Assembly (NCBI GenBank): GCA_020152595.1
Contig: JAIGNY010002025.1
Coordinates: forward strand, 663,001-727,000
From: Chiridota heheva
Taxonomy: Eukaryota > Echinodermata > Holothuroidea > Apodida > Chiridotidae
DNA: 64,000 nt
Reading direction: 5' to 3'
Shown here in pieces: positions 59,401 to 64,000 of the stretch. The translations under genes and the position numbers were made by a program. Numbering within the stretch: the stretch's first letter is position 1; every line of letters begins with the position of its first letter. The notes under the pieces are model-generated. The model was not told the DNA's origin, made no database searches, and saw only the letters and a program-made list of their open reading frames with translations.

Positions 59401-59544
59401 GGCACTGCTGTGGATTTCCAGGTCTCAGGTGGCAGTCCTTACAGCACATGGCAGAGCGTCTGTGGCAGCAGTGGTGCCAGGGAGAATCTCGGACCTGGAG
59501 ATTCTGGACACAGCACTCACACTCATTGTGCTTTCTCATCTTAA
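50408..59544 (+). CDS. Gene 2: secreted DD-peptidase/Hedgehog-fold-like protein, 278 aa
   Basis: Six coding exons join in phase: 50408-50444, 51368-51523, 52153-52326, 56395-56560, 58395-58503 and 59350-59544 (TAA). Exon 1 encodes a signal peptide (MFLFVLFALASV). Exons 2 and 3 (phase 1/1) each encode one Cys-rich module of about 45 residues containing C-x-Y...YG...C...GKCP or GYCP...IKCCF, apparently duplicated. Exons 4-6 carry a domain ending with H229-x6-D236 (SWHYQGTAVDF) and H271-T-H273 near the C-terminus, the zinc-ligand spacing of M15/VanY-like peptidases and Hedgehog. Six or more Cys imply disulphides and secretion. A peptidoglycan-directed role in defence or digestion is inference. 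Confidence 0.85.
50552..50671. repeat. Three 40-bp tandem repeats in gene 2 intron 1
   Basis: Unit GTTATAAGCCAGTTATACGT plus TACCATATGGATACTGAAT, three copies with a few substitutions. Confidence 0.9.
54698..55635. repeat. Interspersed element with three internal repeats of about 165 bp
   Basis: Opens with TACCTCCGCCAACGAAGTTGG and closes with GGTCGGAGGTATGCGCTCTA. Inside, a unit beginning TCTGTCATCAAGATATCTCA, then GAACTGATG, GGTTTGTGGTTTTGTTACTG and TTGGAACGGGAAGA, occurs near 54755, 54925 and 55070. It lies in intron 3 of gene 2. Other copies of this opening are common in marine invertebrate DNA to my knowledge, but its class is unknown to me. Confidence 0.75.
56059..56255. mobile_element. 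197-bp MITE with CCATCC target duplication
   Basis: Flanked by CCATCC at 56053-56058 and 56256-56261. Inverted arms start TACGAAGC, share GGGATATG, AAAATAATTT and ATTACGTACGTACGTGATAA on opposite strands, and meet over several ACGTACGT palindromes. It lies in gene 2 intron 3, 140 bp before exon 4. Confidence 0.85.
57271..57398. repeat. Hairpin-forming inverted repeat in gene 2 intron 4
   Basis: GTTGGGTAATAACCGGC with AAGCCCAAATAATTTGAAGA and ATAATGG pairs with CCCATTATTCTTTAAATTATTT, GGGCGAGCCGGTTATTACCAAC on the other side. The loop is ACGAGGCGAAGCTGAG. Arms are about 55 bp. Probably part of an interspersed element. Confidence 0.75.
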
Positions 59545-59595
59545 ATTGAACATTTGATTTGAAAACTACTGATCTGAAATGTAATTGACAGTACG

Positions 59596-60105
59596 GGAGC
59601 AATTAAAAAAACTGGGTACTTTAAAATACCCCCCAAAATTGGGTACTTTGTATATTACGTCATCGCATGAGCCTACACATTTGACTAGCCCACACTAAAC
59701 ATATGGAGTTTCTCATTTTCCGCTCCGGATTGTCCAAAATTTCACAGGATATCCTGAAATTTTGGAGACGGATAGTAAATAGATATTAAAAACTTTTTGC
59801 CGTCGCTTTTTGAAATTTATGAACAAAACAGATTGCTTATAAACTGTTTTATTTATTTTCTCAAAAGGTGACCGTGAATATCAAAAAGCGGCAACAAAAA
59901 GTTCTGAATATTTCTATTTACTATCCGTCTCCAAAAATTCAGGTTATCCATTGAAATTTTGGACAATCGGGAGCGGAAAATGAAAAACCCCATATGTTTA
60001 GTGTGGGTTAGTCTAATGTGTAGGCTCATGCGATGACATAATACATAAAAGTACCCAATTTGTTTGGGTATTTTAAAGTACCCACTTTTTTGGGTTGCTT
60101 CCGAA
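59596..60105. mobile_element. Long-hairpin MITE just after the gene 2 stop codon
   Basis: Left arm (to about 59840) and right arm (from about 59865) are reverse complements over about 240 bp: GGGTACTTTAAAATACCC, GTCATCGCATGAGCCTACAC, CACACTAAACATATGG, TCATTTTCCGCTC, TTGTCCAAAATTTCA and GGAGACGGATAGTAAATAGA occur in both. Identity is roughly 90 per cent by eye. Ends are GGAGCAA and TTGCTTCC. It begins 52 bases after the TAA and so may be transcribed in the 3' UTR. Confidence 0.88.
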
Positions 60106-61219
60106 CTGCTTGATGAGGTGTATCAGGTGGAATTTCCTTACCTTTCTGGCGTGTACAATACTTGGCTCTCCATGATAAAAAATATATAATCCAATATGTA
60201 GCCGATAAATTGTAATCATTTGTCTTTACTTATACCTAATGGGCGAAACTGCGTGCCCTAATATGTTATCATGGCATTGGACTGCTGGAAATGAACAGAT
60301 GATGCATGTGTGGCTTTCTTTTGACAAAGTGTCTCTTACTAACACACTCTTCTTATTGGCACACAACGAGTACCCCTTTTGCCGCACATACACCCTTTTA
60401 TGTTCCATTAAATAATTAGGCCAGTATTTAGAGTAGCGCCCCAAGGAGAAAAATCTCATTAACCTTATTTCACTAGCTGACTACCCTTTCATCTTTCATA
60501 ATAAGTAGTAACATGAAGGCTGAAGTTGATTCTCTTTACTGGATGAAGTAATTTTATTTCTGAAAAAATAATGCATGCTCGTTTGAGCGCATACTCCTTC
60601 TGATATACACCTCTTCGAGGAACCTATACAGAAATAGCCTTAAATGTTCTAAACATAATTCAAATTAGTAAAGGACATTCTCCCAGTCTATGCAAATCGA
60701 TAATATCAGTGAAAATGACTCGCATTAAAAATTCATTTCTTTCTTTCAATATTTATTTACCAGAAATAAACATTGCAAACGATTTACGCTGGTAGAGCTC
60801 AGTATGAACTATACAATCAATACTGACCCATGCAGGCATTGGTACAGTATAAACAAAAATATTAATCTATAATTGTTTATCTTCTGTCTTTCAATCTTTT
60901 CAAAATTGTAGTAAAAACAAATTTTGCTATTCTTTTTTGATCTACATGTTCTACGCCCGCAAATCTTCTTTCTTTGCACACATATTACGCGACAGCTCGA
61001 TGTGAGCAGGAATCCGCCTTCCTACTTAAACAATAAAGCTATGAGTCTTTTCACAATTAACCTCTCTGGGTTTGATGATTGACAGCTTTTTCAACCAGTC
61101 ACCGCATGAATTCGCCTAGCAACAAAATCTGCGTAACTAAGTGGGGGCAAACATCCTACGCGGTACTGGTATGGTACAGCTAGCTAGCGGCGCGCGCTCA
61201 TGTACACTGTAAATACAAA
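60106..61219. other. No gene seen
   Basis: AT-rich sequence with short interrupted frames only. I can support nothing specific here. Confidence 0.5.
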
Positions 61220-61565
61220 ATTGGTAAAAGTCATAGCAGCAGTTTTTTCCATTAAAAAAACCGTAAATTTTACAGTAACCGTATTCCCCAGTGTGACCGT
61301 AAATTTTAGTTTGACCGTAACATTTTAGTAAACTGTAAATGCTGGACCGTAGATTTCTAATATCGTAAATGCTGGACCGTAAAATTTAAGTAAATCGTAA
61401 ATGCTGGTCCGTAGATTTCAAATACCGTAATAGCTGGACCAGAGATTCAAAATACCGTAAAAAAAAAAAACGGTAAAAGTCATGGCAGCAGTTTTTGTAT
61501 ACAAAAAAACAGTAAATTTTACGGTAACCGTATTCTCTAATTTAACTGTATATATGCTGGACTAA
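61220..61565. repeat. Degenerate ACCGTAAATTTTACGGT-type tandem repeat
   Basis: Words such as CCGTAAATTTTAC, ACCGTA, GTAAATGCTGGACCGTAGAT recur every 25-40 bp. The block GGTAAAAGTCATAGCAGCAG with the following AAACCGTAAATTTTACAGTA recurs at about 61481-61540, giving a direct repeat of about 70 bp bracketing the array. Confidence 0.8.
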
Positions 61566-62269
61566 ACATGCTAAAAATACAACAATAGAGCTTGAAAACA
61601 TCACAATAGGTTTAGTCAAGAAGCTTTATTTTTCACTCAATATATTTAAACAAACACACTACATTAAAAAACTACATTAAACGTACTAACACACAACATT
61701 AAACATATAACATTAACATACATTCTACAACCCAACACAACCCACCATTATCCAATCAATGATCTGAAGCAGTGTGTCAATAAGCAACTAGGCTTATGGT
61801 GATAAATAATGACAACATTAAAATCTACCAATGGACAGCAAGTTGCAAAACTACGGCGTTTTGTGGTTGTGATCTACAAATATTGTATGGGAACATCTTA
61901 TTATACTTGTGTACCCTACTTAAGAAAACCATATATGAGATGTTTTAAAAACCAAATGACCCTGAACACTCCTGAAAATATTTAACCAAACAGACCCAAT
62001 TGTAACATATAGTTTGAAGCACTACCACAGCAGTCTCTCTGAAACTGGGAGCAGGTATATGAATTGCATAAACTGATCTAATGATTGTTTTTCTGTATTT
62101 CTCTGTTAATTTTTAGGCTCACTTGGTAAAATGTGTAAATTCACACCCATAAATTGGCTACACATATTCTTTCATTCAGCTATAAAACTGCATTGACTGG
62201 TGCTTAAAGAAAGAAGTTAACATACATCCTTCATGAAAATTTACTGCATGAAAAATTATAATCTATTAA

Positions 62270-62420
62270 AACCCCACCTTTCACTTTCAATCCCTACCGT
62301 CCACTCTCAAACCCACCATCCATTCTACAACTCACCTTTCATTCTAAAACCCACCCTCCACTCAAAAATACACCCTCTCTTCTAAAAAACATCCTCCCTT
62401 CACCTGCCAGTTTTCCACTC
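62270..62420. repeat. CCACCCTCCACTC-type degenerate tandem repeat
   Basis: About six imperfect units resembling AAACCCACCCTCCACTCTC in a pyrimidine-rich strand. Confidence 0.6.
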
Positions 62421-64000
62421 ACCTTCCAATCCAACTCATATACAAATATACACCATTCAACAACTTTTTTGGAGACAGCATAATTAGCATTTTCAGTCTC
62501 GAGGTTTTTATGTTAAAATATATAAGTTCAAACTCTTCAAATTCAAACTATTTTATCTAGTTTTCAGTCTGAAAATGAAGAGTTAAAATCAAATGGAGAG
62601 AATTAAGCCTCTCTCATTCAAAAAATTGTGACAGATTACAATGAAATCACATAAGATAATAGAAGGTATGGTATGGTCATTTTCAAATAATTAAAGGAGC
62701 ACTAAACCGAAGAGTGAGGGCGTATTTTTAGGGTCCCCAAAAAATCAAATGTTTATCTGGCACGCAACGGTGTAGCAATTTTCTGGTTAATATGAATATT
62801 CAAGTGACCTTTGCCATCACGTCATCTGTGGGCTATGGAAACATGAACTTTATCAATCTGTTGTGAATGATGTATCTTTAAAATATACACAAACGAGTGC
62901 CCTCACTTTTCAGCCAACTGCTGCTTTTAAAAACAAACAGTGAAATGGCAATTTTCGAACAGATTTTGAAATGTTTTTGTAATAAATAATGCTGTCATTA
63001 CATGTTCATAACCCCTTTAATACTTTATTAAATGGCTAACTCTATTCTAAAAAGAAATATTTCTATGAATTATCATAATCATGTATATGATTGAAACTAC
63101 CGTAAAGGAAATAAATTTGTTACTGATATTGTCTTCAATCATATAAAAGATTATGAAAATTCATGGGAATAATCCTATAAAGAATTAAGACTATACAATC
63201 ACCCACTGTGGAAGTTTGTTATGTTTCTGTTTTTGACCTTTTCTCTGGCACTGGGTTGATCTGCACAAAAAGTCTGAAAGGTAGAATGACATTGAATATT
63301 GTATTGAGATTTAAAAACAGGAGAAATATTGAAAATGAATGTTGAAGGAATATTTTTTATGGATTTTGACGTTCATTCGCCCCCTGGACCCCTTCCAAAG
63401 GGTCCTCCAACAGGACTTCTTCTCACGGATCCGTATTTTTGCTTCGCTCCCGGCCCCACGATTTACATGTGGGAACGCTCCGTTGATTTTCAGCCATTTT
63501 GGGGCATGAAGAACAAGAAATTTTCAGAACAGGGATTCGTCCATAAACATGAGTTTCCTGAATTTCAGGGAAAATTTCTCCCTCTGCCCTATGCCTGTTT
63601 AGAAATGGTAACCTAAATGTTTATCCAGTTCTCTGAGTAGATTTTAACATTTGAATTTGATATTGTCTTTTTTCATCAGTACATAATCAAGAAATGTCCA
63701 CCCCTGGACCCAATTTTCCAAGCAGGGGCATATAGAAACCAGGGGGGTAGGAGGCCAAGGCTCCCCCCCAAAAAAAAGTTACTAGAAGGGGGAAGCACCA
63801 TTTTGGTTCTCTCAATAATAAATTAATTTTGACGAGTCCAGTCAGAATCCATGGCATATGTTTTTCTGGAAATCTGAAATGTTGGGCAATTTTGCTTCAA
63901 TGTTTTTGCAATTTCCTTAATTTTCGGGAAATTTTCAAAAAGTTTTTATCAATTTTTGTAAAATTTCCTTCCTTATTGTGAAGTTTGCTTCAAGTTTTGG
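62421..64000. other. No gene seen; decayed repeat texture at the right edge
   Basis: The frame at 63329-63616 has a Pro-rich, low-complexity character and no splice or homology support. The last 120 bases show the same GGGAAATTTTC-like texture as 3950-4320. Confidence 0.4.

Noticed and set aside
63329-63616. 95-codon plus-strand frame with a Pro-rich start
   Set aside because: Low-complexity composition, no recognisable domain, no splice sites in phase, and located in repeat-like sequence.

Overview
This is a eukaryotic, animal-type genomic window. It is AT-rich, its genes are split by GT-AG introns, and it is packed with microsatellites, minisatellites, MITEs and nested retro- and DNA transposons. 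A Maverick/Polinton, an L1/Tx1-like LINE, an RTE-like LINE, a tRNA-derived SINE and piggyBac relatives all point to an aquatic invertebrate. The repeat texture makes me think of an echinoderm such as a sea cucumber, but that is only inference.

Two host genes can be assembled exon by exon, and no single long ORF reveals either. Gene 1 (coding 6709-16529, +) has seven coding exons joined by consensus splice sites in matching phase. It gives a 186-residue protein I do not recognise. Its last intron holds a 5'-truncated RNase H LINE and a decayed piggyBac element with an odd perfect duplication of its flank. Gene 2 (coding 50408-59544, +) has six exons and gives a 278-residue secreted protein: signal peptide, two cysteine-rich modules each on its own phase-1/phase-1 exon, and a C-terminal region with the zinc-ligand pattern of the Hedgehog/DD-peptidase (M15-like) fold. 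It may act on peptidoglycan.

Between the genes (16.7-26.6 kb) lie repeats. These include two TTAA-flanked MITE-like elements sharing one TTAA, one of them carrying a 0.8 kb minisatellite, a minus-strand RTE-type LINE fragment, four tandem tRNA-Ile-like units of which only the last folds well, and an 18-copy 43-bp minisatellite.

The main feature is a nested insertion from about 26.65 to 46.65 kb. A minus-strand L1/Tx1-like LINE carries a SINE with a 14-bp target duplication, landed at its reverse-transcriptase YVDD box. The LINE is also split by a 16.3 kb Polinton (29981-46290) with AG...CT ends, roughly 335-390 bp terminal inverted repeats and a 6-bp target duplication AACATT. The Polinton still shows polymerase B, packaging ATPase, chromodomain integrase, penton, a minor protein, major capsid protein and adenain-like protease, all on the minus strand and all broken by frameshifts. 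It also has plus-strand PC4-like and WW-PC4 genes driven from a TATA/CRE-rich divergent promoter. A third-level TA-flanked element (38906-40354) sits inside the Polinton. The most novel-looking items are the WW-PC4 fusion gene, the CRE-box clusters at both Polinton promoters, the unrecognised seven-exon gene and the secreted peptidase-like gene.
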